The notes under the pieces are model-generated. The model was not told where the DNA came from. It made no database searches and worked only from the letters and a program-made list of their open reading frames with translations. From Candidatus Heimdallarchaeota archaeon (GTDB lineage: Archaea > Asgardarchaeota > Heimdallarchaeia > Heimdallarchaeales > JAJRWK01): a DNA stretch of 52,959 nt. Positions 1-8,711 of the stretch are shown one piece after another (the first letter of the stretch is position 1; each line of letters begins with the position of its first letter). Where the stretch lies: positions 1-52,959 of the forward strand of contig JAMOVR010000095.1 of the NCBI GenBank assembly GCA_027061945.1, given 5' to 3'. The position numbers and the translations under genes are program-made.

Positions 1-2
1 AT

Positions 3-806
3 GCATTCGTATTACCTTCAATCATTGAATTGTTGCAAGTAGGGAGTAAAACATCACAATTACTTGGGACAATTCTTTACGATGGTTTTGAAAATCATCT
101 TGTGTTGAAAGATAGAATCGAAGTTTTGAGTCACCAGCACCGTATGCATCCAGATATTTCCAAATTCCCAAGAGAATACATCTATAAAAACCAAAAATTA
201 AAAGATCCGAAATACATAGAACAGGGAGCAAGGGAATGGGGTTATCTGTCAGAAAGAAAACATTTTCTATGGGTAGATATAAGACCGGGTAAAAAAAGGG
301 TGAAGGGGCAGGCAATAAATATTGCAGAAATTAATGCAACTATCAAATATCTGGAAGAATTCATCGAGTATGCAGACAAGAATGGCCCTATTGAGAGACA
401 AGAAAAGACATACTCCGTTGGTATTTTGACATTTTATAAGGCCCAAGAAAGAGAATTAAAGAAAAAAATCGCTCAAAAATTAGGTGTTGAAAGAAGCCGT
501 TGGATCGTTTATGAAACTCGAAAAAACAAGGTGAAAATCAACATAGAGATATGTACTGTAGACCGATTTCAAGGAAAAGAAGCCGACCTAATATTGTTGT
601 CAATGGTCAGGACTCGAGGCTTAGGGTTTATTGACAGTCCTAATAGATTAAACGTTGCCCTTACAAGAGCAAAATACCAGTTAATAGTTTTTGGAGAGTT
701 GTCTAATTTTAGCAGGCAGACAAGATCTCCCATCATTCAGTCGTTGGTCTCTTTCGTAAAAGAAGAGGGACTTATCGCTAAAGCTGATTTAATTAAAAAA
801 ACATGA
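3..806 (+). CDS. SF1 (UPF1/DNA2-like, COG1112-type) helicase, C-terminal fragment
   Basis: The reading frame is already open at the window edge, so only the C-terminal part of this helicase is visible; the first in-frame TTG at 30 is unlikely to be the true start. The visible part carries the AAA_12-type second RecA domain: an HRMHP motif (about residues 46-50 of the fragment), VDRFQGKE (186-193) and NVALTRAK (217-224). These are the usual motifs III/V/VI region of UPF1/Dna2-type superfamily 1 helicases, which move on RNA or DNA using ATP. The Walker A part must lie upstream. It is followed after 13 bp by an unknown wHTH-like protein and then a PLD-family protein on the same strand, which suggests one operon and a defence role. 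The family call is firm; the defence role is inference. Confidence 0.85.
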   Translation, partial: AFVLPSIIELLQVGSKTSQLLGTILYDGFENHLVLKDRIEVLSHQHRMHPDISKFPREYIYKNQKLKDPKYIEQGAREWGYLSERKHFLWVDIRPGKKRVKGQAINIAEINATIKYLEEFIEYADKNGPIERQEKTYSVGILTFYKAQERELKKKIAQKLGVERSRWIVYETRKNKVKINIEICTVDRFQGKEADLILLSMVRTRGLGFIDSPNRLNVALTRAKYQLIVFGELSNFSRQTRSPIIQSLVSFVKEEGLIAKADLIKKT

Positions 807-819
807 AATGTGAGTGTAA

Positions 820-2013
820 ATGATAAATAGTAATAAACAACAATACATTATAAACGAATCTTCAAAATTCGTTTTAACAAAAAAAGTAAAAATAGAACGT
901 TATTTAGTAAAAACTCAATATCAGATAAGGCAGAAAAGAAAAGACCTTTTAATTGTCTTAAAGTTCATCCATGAATTTAAAGAGAACTATCTTAGCTATC
1001 CGACGCCGAAAATCATCCGGGAAGAGCTTCTTGCTATACCTATTATCGGGATAAAAAGACTAATACAGCGGTTAGCTAACCTCGATCTAATCGATTTAGA
1101 CATACACGACGGACTGATTTCTGATGAACAGCACTTGATTCTTACTGAGAAAGGGCGTCTTTCAATATCAGAAGGAAACGTTTTCTTACCCTCAGAAGGA
1201 ATTCTTGAATTTTCAGTTATCGATGACCCATTATTTAGTTTATACTTTTACGGGATTAGAGAAAGCCCTCAATATAACAACAAGGAATTAAAAGAAGACT
1301 TGAATAAACACAGCAAACCAGTCGATTTGACACAAACCACTAAGTTAGAGCAATATATCGGGGCAAAAATTAATGGAGAAATAGAGCCTTATTTAAAGGG
1401 AGAAATAATTATAGAAGCAATTGATAAAAATGGAATAAGACTACCGCCGATAGAAGCAATTATTTCAATCGAGGTTACGCCTAATAACAAAACAAATGCG
1501 TATATTCAAGGTACAAACAGAGTTCGTTTTAGCTTTAGTTTGCCTCAAGAATTATCATATTCTAATTTATTTGACAATTTTCAGAAAAATTATCAAAGTG
1601 ATAAATGGGAAAATGGTTATTTCCTAGTTAAATCTAAAGAATTAAAAAACCAAGAAAAAAAGAGTTTCCTCAAAAAGTCATTAATAATACAGGACCTGAA
1701 AATCAATGAAAAATATGTTTTAAACCAAGTCAAGTTTCAAAACGTGCCTATCCAACCAATAAATCAAGAAGAAGCCTATTTATGGTTGAAAGAGCTGGTG
1801 ATTGACGACATAGATTATTTTGTAACAGAGAAAGAATTCAACGAAATAGTCGAACGCAACAAGAAAAACTTCGTTTTTCATAAAGACCAATTAAGTCTAA
1901 CACTAGAAACTGTCTTGAACACTATTAAAGATAAAATAGAAAAAGGAATTACTAATTATCTTTCAAAATTTTGGTATTTACAAGCACCCATCGATTTAAG
2001 GAGGTGGAACTAG
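820..2013 (+). CDS. Hypothetical protein with N-terminal winged-helix-like region, in helicase/PLD operon
   Basis: I do not recognise this 397-residue protein. Residues about 40-125 look like a helical, winged-helix type DNA-binding region: a long amphipathic stretch, then a short helix pair with IGIKRLIQRL, and a strand-rich LTEKGRL segment, as in archaeal HTH regulators. The rest is charged, beta-rich and without membrane segments. It sits 13 bp after the helicase and its stop is one base before the start of the PLD gene, so the three are almost certainly co-transcribed. It may be the adaptor or sensor of the helicase/PLD pair, but nothing in the sequence proves that. Confidence 0.75.
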   Translation: MINSNKQQYIINESSKFVLTKKVKIERYLVKTQYQIRQKRKDLLIVLKFIHEFKENYLSYPTPKIIREELLAIPIIGIKRLIQRLANLDLIDLDIHDGLISDEQHLILTEKGRLSISEGNVFLPSEGILEFSVIDDPLFSLYFYGIRESPQYNNKELKEDLNKHSKPVDLTQTTKLEQYIGAKINGEIEPYLKGEIIIEAIDKNGIRLPPIEAIISIEVTPNNKTNAYIQGTNRVRFSFSLPQELSYSNLFDNFQKNYQSDKWENGYFLVKSKELKNQEKKSFLKKSLIIQDLKINEKYVLNQVKFQNVPIQPINQEEAYLWLKELVIDDIDYFVTEKEFNEIVERNKKNFVFHKDQLSLTLETVLNTIKDKIEKGITNYLSKFWYLQAPIDLRRWN

Positions 2014-2014
2014 A

Positions 2015-3631
2015 ATGAGTTCTAAAGTTTCTATAGGATTTTTTAAAAGTCCCCAGAAAATCACTCATAAATATTCTTTTGACTTGTCTTGGTCTAACTT
2101 CTGGATAGCTAGAAATGAAGACCAAGATATCAGTCTGTTAGGGGCAGACCTTGCTCAAAAAGGGATTTTTATCAATCGAACAAAAAATAAGACCTTAAAA
2201 GACGTTGTTACTGGGCTTATTAATGATGCGAGAGAAGTTATTGTTATTTCTTCTTTCTTACTATTCGAAGATGATTTAGCCAATAAACTAATTGAGGCGG
2301 CCCGAAGAGGAGTTAGGTTTTATATTCTTTCCTCGCCCGAACAAACGATAGATAAAGAAGAGGACTACATAGAAGATAACCCGAACAGTATTAAAAATAA
2401 GACAAAACACTTTTACAAAAAAATTAATCGGTTAATATTTCTGAGAACAGCAGAATATTTCCATGCCAAATTCCTAGTAATTGATCCGTTTACTCCAAAC
2501 GCTAAAGGAATTATGACAACTGCTAATTTCAATAAAGCTTTGGATGACAAAATAGAACTCGGGGTGTTATTAAACAAAGAGCAAGTAAAAGGCGCGTATA
2601 ACTTTTTCGTATACGGTTTCTGGTTAAAAGCAGAACGAGAATTAGTAGAAACAGGCGACTTACATCCTATTAATAAAGATAAAATCTCTTTATCGATAAA
2701 AAACCTAGTTCCTGAAAAAATAAAAGGCGTGTTTTTGACCCTCCCTAAAAACAAATCTGGAAAAAAGGACATTACTTATGATAGTATTGAAAATAAATTA
2801 TTGGAACTCTTGTCTATAAATGACATTGAAAAAATCTATGTATCATCTTTTGGTTACGAAGAAAATCAGTTCTACAACAAACTTAAAGAAATAAGTAAGA
2901 ACGCAAAAGCAGTGGTCTTCGCTCCACGACGAGAATCACAATTCGAAATTTTATCTAAACTAAAAAATGCTACCTCAAATGTCCAGATCTTGGCCCATCC
3001 TTTACTGCACGCGAAATTTGTCGTTTTAAAGACAAAGAATTCTAAATACTATGGTCTTGTAACTACTGCTAATTTCCAGCAAAAAGGGTTGAAAGAAGGT
3101 TTTGAAATAGGAGTAGCTCTTTCTAATACACAGGCCAGAGAACTTTTCGATTACTGCAAAATATGGGAGCAAAAATTTCCCTTAGAACTTTCCATGAAAA
3201 ATTCAATTAAAAACAATTTACAGAAGCTACCTCCCGAATTCCAAATCCTAGTTAAAAATAATAATCAGCGATTTAGAACCTATAAAATAAGAAAGTTTTA
3301 CAAGGAATCGGCAGACAACAAATTAACGTCCTTAGACGAAGAAATTAAGTTTCCAGACAAAACAACGTTATTAAATAAATTCAAAAATCGTTCATTTATT
3401 CCTCTGTCTTTTGAATATTCTTACAACGTCATTCCTCCCATTGTTACAAAATCAGAAATAAAGATTGACCAAGAAAAATCAAAAGAAAAACAAATAACAA
3501 TTTTCCAGTCTTCGAAAAAGAGTGGAGCATATATTTTAGGAGTTAAAAACCAGAAAGAATATGTTATTGCTAAGAAATTGAAGAAAGAAGAAAAGAAATT
3601 CAAAAACGCAAAGATAGTTGTAATTGATTAA
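2015..3631 (+). CDS. PLD-superfamily protein with two HKD-like motifs (probable nuclease)
   Basis: A 538-residue soluble protein with two phospholipase-D-type active-site motifs: HAKFLVID (150-157) followed by TTAN (168-171), and HAKFVV (332-337) followed by TTAN (350-353). In both, the HxK is followed by an asparagine rather than the classical late Asp of HKD lipases, as is common in PLD-type nucleases. The two copies should make one bilobed active site. The start is an ATG with a strong ribosome binding site (ggaggtgg at about 2001-2008), one base after the stop of the preceding gene. The family call is firm. A nucleic-acid substrate is inferred from the linked helicase. The C-terminal 150 residues are basic and unrecognised. 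Confidence 0.88.
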   Translation: MSSKVSIGFFKSPQKITHKYSFDLSWSNFWIARNEDQDISLLGADLAQKGIFINRTKNKTLKDVVTGLINDAREVIVISSFLLFEDDLANKLIEAARRGVRFYILSSPEQTIDKEEDYIEDNPNSIKNKTKHFYKKINRLIFLRTAEYFHAKFLVIDPFTPNAKGIMTTANFNKALDDKIELGVLLNKEQVKGAYNFFVYGFWLKAERELVETGDLHPINKDKISLSIKNLVPEKIKGVFLTLPKNKSGKKDITYDSIENKLLELLSINDIEKIYVSSFGYEENQFYNKLKEISKNAKAVVFAPRRESQFEILSKLKNATSNVQILAHPLLHAKFVVLKTKNSKYYGLVTTANFQQKGLKEGFEIGVALSNTQARELFDYCKIWEQKFPLELSMKNSIKNNLQKLPPEFQILVKNNNQRFRTYKIRKFYKESADNKLTSLDEEIKFPDKTTLLNKFKNRSFIPLSFEYSYNVIPPIVTKSEIKIDQEKSKEKQITIFQSSKKSGAYILGVKNQKEYVIAKKLKKEEKKFKNAKIVVID

Positions 3632-4049
3632 GGTAAAACAAACATCAGGGTGCCTATAATCTTGAATTTCAACAGTTTTTTCAAAGTACTATTATATTTC
3701 TGGTATTTTTCTTGTTGGTATTGGTCATTAGAAATTATTAACGCATCAAATTTTTGGGCTAAAGAGAGGATTATCTCGTCAGGGTCGACGTTTTTCTCAC
3801 TAAAGTATAAAGTTACGTTACTCTGTTTTTCAGATATTTTTTTAACGTTTGTACTACTAACGGGGCGGTCTTACTTAACTTAAGAGTCATAACTTCCAGA
3901 ATACTATGTTCCGGTTGTTTTTCAAGAAGTCGACCAATGCTAAGAAATTGTTCACACTATCCTTGTCTTCTTATCAATACATTTGGAGTGTCTATAACAA
4001 CTACCAAGTCTTTTTGTTTGGCATAATCTATTATATTTAGATAATCTGT
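3628..4049 (-). pseudogene. Decayed NYN/PIN-like RNase (Zc3h12a-type) pseudogene, antisense
   Basis: Reading the minus strand in one frame gives a protein-like sequence broken by two in-frame stops and lacking a start. Recognisable pieces are VVVIDTPNVL near the N-terminus, resembling the acidic first strand of NYN/PIN nucleases, and DALIISNDQYQ near the C-terminus, resembling the conserved SND(x)Y region of Zc3h12a-type NYN domains. A TAG stop precedes the frame at about 4050. The end overlaps the stop codon of the PLD gene in a convergent arrangement. No intact plus-strand gene fits here: the short 77-codon plus-strand frame is the shadow of this remnant. The family is inferred from short motifs only. 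Confidence 0.6.
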
Positions 4050-4101
4050 CTAATAATAAAAAGGAATATTAAAAATATTCAAGAATTAATAAAAAATTTA
4101 G

Positions 4102-4800
4102 ATGGAAAAAAACGTATACGTCGCTACTGTTGGTCTTACAAAACAGCCCGTAATTGATGGTCTAAGAATAAAGCCATTTGACTATATTTATTTAATAACT
4201 AACGATACCCATAATAAAGATAGTGTTAATAATTATTCTAAAGAGAACCCTAAAAATATTGCATATTCTATAAAAGATTTTGTTGACGAGTTTTTTTCTT
4301 CAACTCAAAAATGCGAAATTTTTCTAGTAAATCTTATGGACTTCAATGAGAGCTTGGACAAAATAATAAGTATTTACAAGAATCATCGGAAAGACAATAT
4401 TACAGTCAATATTACTGGCGGAACTAAAATAATGGTCTCTGCAGCATTGATTGGCGCATACGTAATCGGAGCGGAGATCTTATACGTTAAAGAAGCCAAA
4501 GAGAAAGATGTTACTTTAGAAGAGAGAATTATTTGGCTACCTACTCCTAAAATCCCCATAGAAGAGCTAGGTGAAAGTCACAGAAAACTCCTGCTAATTT
4601 TGGATAAGCAACCTAACAAAGAACTAAAACGGGCAACAACCTATCTTTCCCAAGAACTCAGATTAAAAAAACCGACGATTAGTGCCCATATTAATTTTTT
4701 AAGGGAAAATAAACTCATAGAATACAAAAGAAGCGGGAGAGATGTAATTATTAAACTGACTGCTTCTGGAGAGCTATTAGCCAAGTTTTATCATCAATAA
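4102..4800 (+). CDS. CARF-domain winged-helix regulator (Csa3-like)
   Basis: A 232-residue protein in two parts. Residues 1-145 form a Rossmann-like CARF domain with the hallmark NITGGTK loop (103-109) following a predicted strand, which in this family binds cyclic oligoadenylate. Residues about 150-232 form a winged helix (a KPTISAHINFLRENKLIEY recognition region, then a basic wing). This is the Csa3 architecture: a transcription regulator usually tied to CRISPR-Cas loci. No cas gene or repeat array is visible in the window, and the nearest neighbours are the helicase/PLD operon and the NYN pseudogene. The leader is short and very AT-rich with no clear ribosome binding site, so a leaderless transcript is possible. 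Confidence 0.85.
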   Translation: MEKNVYVATVGLTKQPVIDGLRIKPFDYIYLITNDTHNKDSVNNYSKENPKNIAYSIKDFVDEFFSSTQKCEIFLVNLMDFNESLDKIISIYKNHRKDNITVNITGGTKIMVSAALIGAYVIGAEILYVKEAKEKDVTLEERIIWLPTPKIPIEELGESHRKLLLILDKQPNKELKRATTYLSQELRLKKPTISAHINFLRENKLIEYKRSGRDVIIKLTASGELLAKFYHQ

Positions 4801-4964
4801 ATCTTTTTGGTCAAAGTTTTTCAAAGACTTCCAAAAACCGGCATTATAATACTTTGGCTCTAATTTCGTTTTTAACTAATTTTTAAAGAGGTGTGTATTT
4901 CTAAAGGATCTCCCCCAAAATATTTTAAAAAAGAAGTTAGAGAAAAAAAGTTTAGTCCCTCTTT

Positions 4965-5867
4965 TTATAGTATTAATTTTATTCCCGTGAACAGAAGCAA
5001 CGTGGAAAAAGCTAGTTTCAAGTATAAAGACTGTATTTTTCTTGCAGACCGAGCCCCTAAATGTGCCCCAAGAACCGCGCCGATCGCAAGGGGAATTCCG
5101 TACGTAATAATGTTTGTCCATGACAAGTAATCTGCTTTTACTATAACAGCCATAATGCTGGAAAAGATAATTATAAAGGTCGATGTTGCTACTGAAAGAT
5201 GCATTGGTAATCCAATAATTAGGTTTAATGCAGGAACAAAAATTATACCCCCACCAATTCCCAGCATTCCTGCAAGGACGCCACCAATAAAGCCAAACAC
5301 TGCTCCCGTCTTCATATCCCTGTTATAGACAAACTTAACTCCTTTTGCGTCTGTTTTTTCTACTTTTTCTCCCCTGGTGGTCTGTAAGTCTTCTGTGGTT
5401 ATACTTATTGTTTCCCCTTTTCCTTTCATCTTTTTGATTTTGAGATAAAATCTTCTATAGTCTCTTAACGCTAAAATTATAAGTAAAAGCCCAAACAATG
5501 CTCTTAAATATGTCCTCAACATTGAATAATAAGTAACAATTCTTGCCCCAATCAAGGAACCAGGAATTGCTAGCAACACAAGTATTATTCCTGCCTTAAA
5601 ATCTATTCTCTTTTGTTTAGCATATTCAATTGTCCCGCTTAAAGATGTAAAAATAATCACAAAAGAAGAAACAGCAGTGGCAGTAAGAGCATCTACTTTA
5701 AATCCTAATATTAAAATAGGCACATATAAAACACCCCCTCCAACACCAAGCAAAGAAGCCAAAATACCGACAAGCACTCCAATTACTATTAACAAAATAA
5801 AGCTTACAACTTCCATAATGCTTGTTTCGAAATACCTTTTTTGTGTTTTTTTAAAATGCAGCAACAA
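4965..5867 (-). CDS. TauE/SafE-family anion permease
   Basis: A multi-pass membrane protein of about 280-300 residues of the TauE/SafE (COG0730) family, which exports sulfite or other sulfonate-related and organic anions. It shows the family repeat: a glycine-rich LGVGGGVLYVP segment near the N-terminus and LGIGGGIIFVP in the second half, each after a helix, giving about eight membrane segments with a charged cytoplasmic loop (about residues 135-180) between the halves. The conserved start of the family fits Met18 (nt 5816) better than the first Met; the first 17 residues are basic and lack a counterpart. The substrate cannot be read from sequence. It stands alone between AT-rich spacers. Confidence 0.88.
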   Translation of the reverse strand: MLLHFKKTQKRYFETSIMEVVSFILLIVIGVLVGILASLLGVGGGVLYVPILILGFKVDALTATAVSSFVIIFTSLSGTIEYAKQKRIDFKAGIILVLLAIPGSLIGARIVTYYSMLRTYLRALFGLLLIILALRDYRRFYLKIKKMKGKGETISITTEDLQTTRGEKVEKTDAKGVKFVYNRDMKTGAVFGFIGGVLAGMLGIGGGIIFVPALNLIIGLPMHLSVATSTFIIIFSSIMAVIVKADYLSWTNIITYGIPLAIGAVLGAHLGARSARKIQSLYLKLAFSTLLLFTGIKLIL

Positions 5868-6023
5868 TGTAAATCCTTTGGTTAAAAAAAGGATTATAAA
5901 GAAAATAAATAATTAACAAATTACTTTTTGTTTTATTTAATATGAACAAGATAATAAAAGAAGTAAATTTCTCCAAAAACAATAAGATAAGGTCCTTGTG
6001 GAATAGCAATAAATTGTTTTCTT

Positions 6024-6254
6024 TTACCAGTCAATTTTAGAGGCAATCTCAGAAGGAATTTCTACTCCATTGAAAACAGCTTTAACAGCCTCTCCACTCT
6101 GAATAAATTCAATGCTTAAATCAAAATGGGACTTATCTTTAGTACATACATATCTGGTCATTTCTTCATTTATAGCCAACTCCCCCCCGCACACAGGACA
6201 CTTACCAGTAGCCAAAGCATTTTTTATTAATTCGATTTCTTTTTCAAATGCCAT
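6024..6254 (-). CDS. Small zinc-ribbon-like protein
   Basis: A 76-residue soluble protein starting MAFEKE. It carries a CPVCGG knuckle near residue 20 and a single later Cys in YVC (near 38), then DKSHF, so a fourth ligand may be the His. The remaining C-terminal half is a small alpha/beta segment without a known match. A GGTGG ribosome binding site (minus strand, about 6262-6266) is better spaced for the ATG at 6254 than for the in-frame ATG at 6260, so I chose the former. Likely a nucleic-acid or protein-binding ribbon; the function is unknown. Confidence 0.65.
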   Translation of the reverse strand: MAFEKEIELIKNALATGKCPVCGGELAINEEMTRYVCTKDKSHFDLSIEFIQSGEAVKAVFNGVEIPSEIASKIDW

Positions 6255-6374
6255 TACCATTCCACCAGAAAAAGGTTCTAATTAGAATTATTAAAAATTT
6301 TTTTACAATTAGTCCTAATAAGCCAAAAAAGAGGTTAATAACTATTAAATTTTTATTTTTTTGGCTTTTTAAAG

Positions 6375-6662
6375 CTATAATTGAGTGATGTCGATTAGCA
6401 CGACTAAATCACTACCGCAATACGGGCATTCTCTATGACTATATAATGACTTTTTGAATTTTTTATTACAACTAATGCATTTCCAAACGTGGAGCGGTCC
6501 AACAATTTTTTTCTGTCGGAATATTATTGATGACTTAAACATAGACATTGTTGTAATGTTAAATTTGTTGCTCCCGTTTTTAATCGTTCCCCTTATTGGC
6601 AGTATTCTTCCCCCTATGTCCTCCTTAGAAATAAATAAATTTCCCTCTCTATGATTATTCAA
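6375..6662 (-). CDS. Small zinc-ribbon protein, hypothetical
   Basis: A 95-codon frame whose C-terminal part has two clean CxxC knuckles: WKCISC and ECPYCG, about 15 residues apart, forming a short zinc ribbon. The N-terminal 55 residues have a beta-strand character (GGRILPIRGTI, FNITTMSMF) and no recognised fold. The first codon is TTG at 6662 with no obvious ribosome binding site; a ggagg sequence lies inside the frame at about residues 14-15, so the true start is uncertain. It is separated from the zinc-ribbon gene to its left by about 110 AT-rich bases. Function not recognised. Confidence 0.5.
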   Translation of the reverse strand: MNNHREGNLFISKEDIGGRILPIRGTIKNGSNKFNITTMSMFKSSIIFRQKKIVGPLHVWKCISCNKKFKKSLYSHRECPYCGSDLVVLIDITQL

Positions 6663-6778
6663 ACGCTATAACACCACTGTTATCTATTATCGGCATGTAA
6701 TAAATCTTTATCTTATTTAGAGCAAGAAATTCAGTATGCGTTGAATTTGTGTATTTTTTGATCGTAATGCCTTATTTT

Positions 6779-7672
6779 TCACCATAAAACTTTAGAAACT
6801 TCATCCATGTTGTCTTTTGCTTTAGCTACTTGACGATTAGAGCCTGGCAAAATAGCGCCATCATGAGAAACAGGGGATGAAGCCATGAATAGCATTATAT
6901 AAAACTCTTTGATTAATTTAATTGAATCTGATAATAAAGAAGTCCATTTCCCTTTTATCATGTCATTGCTTATTTTTGTCCTGAAAAATGCAGAACTAAA
7001 TGGTCTTCCTTTCCTTGTAGTCAGATTTCCACCAGCGATCATGTTGTCTCTAATAATATGCCCTAAAATAACATTATCATGAAGTCCTAATGCCCCTAGT
7101 TTTTGCCTTTGTTCTTCGCTTCCTTTTTCAAAATTCGTTAATATAAAGATTTTACGACTCTCTGCTAGCTTTTGTATTTGCTCTATATCTAAGTAGTCAG
7201 GAGTAGGAACTGCCAGAAAAACATAAAGATTACTATTATTTTTAGTGATTACTTGATGCATTAAAAAAGACATTGCCACTTCTAGCTTATATTTTTCTTC
7301 TTTTTTCATGCTTATCGAGCCGCTTCTGTTACGAGAAACGCTTGAAAGTAAAGACATAGCAGCGGCATTAATAAAGTCCTCACTTAAAGTTCCTGAGATC
7401 CTTGCAATATTAGAAAAAATAATAGTAGGTACTTCTGTTACTTTATGTTCTTCTGCTTTCTTTTTTCCCTCTTCACTCATAATGTCATAGATTTCGTAGG
7501 CAAAATTATCTTTTCCTACTTTCTCAGACGCATACTGTAAAATATTTTGTAATACTTCTTTGTTAGGCATGTCAGATTCGATGAACAGCTTAGCAGTTAA
7601 ATTTACCATCAAGAACAAATAAAAAAACCACATTGTTAAGATTATCGTATTTTCATTAATCTCATTAATCAT
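6779..7672 (-). CDS. Thioredoxin-fold-like protein without CxxC, hypothetical
   Basis: The frame codes for up to 297 residues, but the fold probably begins at Met22 (nt 7609), whose MVNLTAKLFIES reads as the first strand of a thioredoxin-like domain. That domain continues through a helix and a loop with VTEVPTIIF, the cis-proline strand typical of thioredoxin folds, at about residues 79-87. The redox CxxC pair is absent: there is no Cys in the protein that I can find in this region. Residues 125-297 form a second alpha/beta domain that I do not recognise. It lies about 130 bp downstream of the small GTPase gene on the same strand, so may be co-regulated. Confidence 0.6.
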   Translation of the reverse strand: MINEINENTIILTMWFFYLFLMVNLTAKLFIESDMPNKEVLQNILQYASEKVGKDNFAYEIYDIMSEEGKKKAEEHKVTEVPTIIFSNIARISGTLSEDFINAAAMSLLSSVSRNRSGSISMKKEEKYKLEVAMSFLMHQVITKNNSNLYVFLAVPTPDYLDIEQIQKLAESRKIFILTNFEKGSEEQRQKLGALGLHDNVILGHIIRDNMIAGGNLTTRKGRPFSSAFFRTKISNDMIKGKWTSLLSDSIKLIKEFYIMLFMASSPVSHDGAILPGSNRQVAKAKDNMDEVSKVLW

Positions 7673-7802
7673 CCTAAATAACTACATAGAGTTTTAGAAA
7701 AATCGATTTTAAGCCGAAATAACTAAAAAATCGGTGCGGAACTTTAGTAGTAAATAAAAAGTATTATGTTACTTAAAAACTACTTATTCATGATAATGAT
7801 GT

Positions 7803-8711
7803 TTAGTCATCCAGAAATGATAATAATTCTGCGTCAATGTTAAGTTTAGGTCTTTGATTAGATATTTCTTCATCTAACTTACGAATTGCCTCGTATAAAT
7901 CTTCTAAATATTTTAAAATGGTTCTATCTGCTTCTTTTAATTTGTTAACTGTGTTTTCAATTCTCTCAATTTTGTTCTCTAAAACGGAAACTCTAGTAAC
8001 TAAATTATTTAATTTAGTTATTTCCTTTGAAAATTCTTCACTTTTACCATCTTTTTTTGAGGACAGAAGTGATCTAGACTTAAGACCATGCGTTTGAAGT
8101 CTTTCTGGCTCACGATCTTCATAATAATACCTTCTAGCTTTTTCATCTTTTTTAAGAACCTCTTCTCGAATATCTTCTGGAAGATAAGATAAAGCAGTAA
8201 GATAAAAAAGCTTTTCAATGTTTTCACCAGTTAAAGCCGAAGTTTCAACATAATACGTTGGGATCTTGTATTTTTCCTCTACATAACGAGCAAATTCTTC
8301 TCCTTCATTAGTAGCTACCACTCTAAATTCTTCTAGATCTATTTTATTTGCAATAATCGCTACTGTTTTTATTGTTTGTTGTGCAGCATCAAAACATTCT
8401 GATATCCAGTACTCTAATTTTTCGAATGATAATCTGTCTGTTGTATCATAAACAAGAAGAACTGCATTGGCCCCTTTATAAAATAAAGGTCTCATTGTTT
8501 TAAACATGACATGTCCAGCTAAGTCCCATATCTGGAGATGAACTACATAATCTCCTAAGGTAATTGATTTAGATGAAAAATCGGAACCTAAGGTTGCGAA
8601 ATAAGATTCTTTAAATCCTTTTCCCATGTATCTTTGTCTAATACTTGTTTTTCCAACCAACCTTTCCCCTACTAAAATCACTTTTATTTGAATACCTTGA
8701 CTTTCAATCAC
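7803..8711 (-). CDS. Ras/Rab-like small GTPase with C-terminal coiled coil
   Basis: A 302-residue protein. Residues 8-180 are a complete Ras-superfamily GTPase domain: P-loop GERLVGKT (15-22), switch I Thr40, WDLAGH (62-67), NKID (122-125) and ETSAL (156-160). The Gln usually following DxxG for hydrolysis is His67, as seen in some divergent GTPases. Residues about 228-290 are a predicted coiled coil, and there is no C-terminal prenylation-type Cys box. The gene starts with GTG, overlaps the stop codon of the upstream coiled-coil gene by three bases (GTGA), and has a GGAGGT ribosome binding site inside that gene, so the two are translationally coupled. Extended small GTPases are abundant in Asgard archaea; the partner is inferred. 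Confidence 0.93.
   Translation of the reverse strand: MIESQGIQIKVILVGERLVGKTSIRQRYMGKGFKESYFATLGSDFSSKSITLGDYVVHLQIWDLAGHVMFKTMRPLFYKGANAVLLVYDTTDRLSFEKLEYWISECFDAAQQTIKTVAIIANKIDLEEFRVVATNEGEEFARYVEEKYKIPTYYVETSALTGENIEKLFYLTALSYLPEDIREEVLKKDEKARRYYYEDREPERLQTHGLKSRSLLSSKKDGKSEEFSKEITKLNNLVTRVSVLENKIERIENTVNKLKEADRTILKYLEDLYEAIRKLDEEISNQRPKLNIDAELLSFLDD

Noticed and set aside
3650-3883. 77-codon plus-strand frame between the PLD and CARF genes
   Set aside because: It is aromatic-rich, has no ribosome binding site and is antisense to the clearer NYN-like remnant, so it is a shadow.
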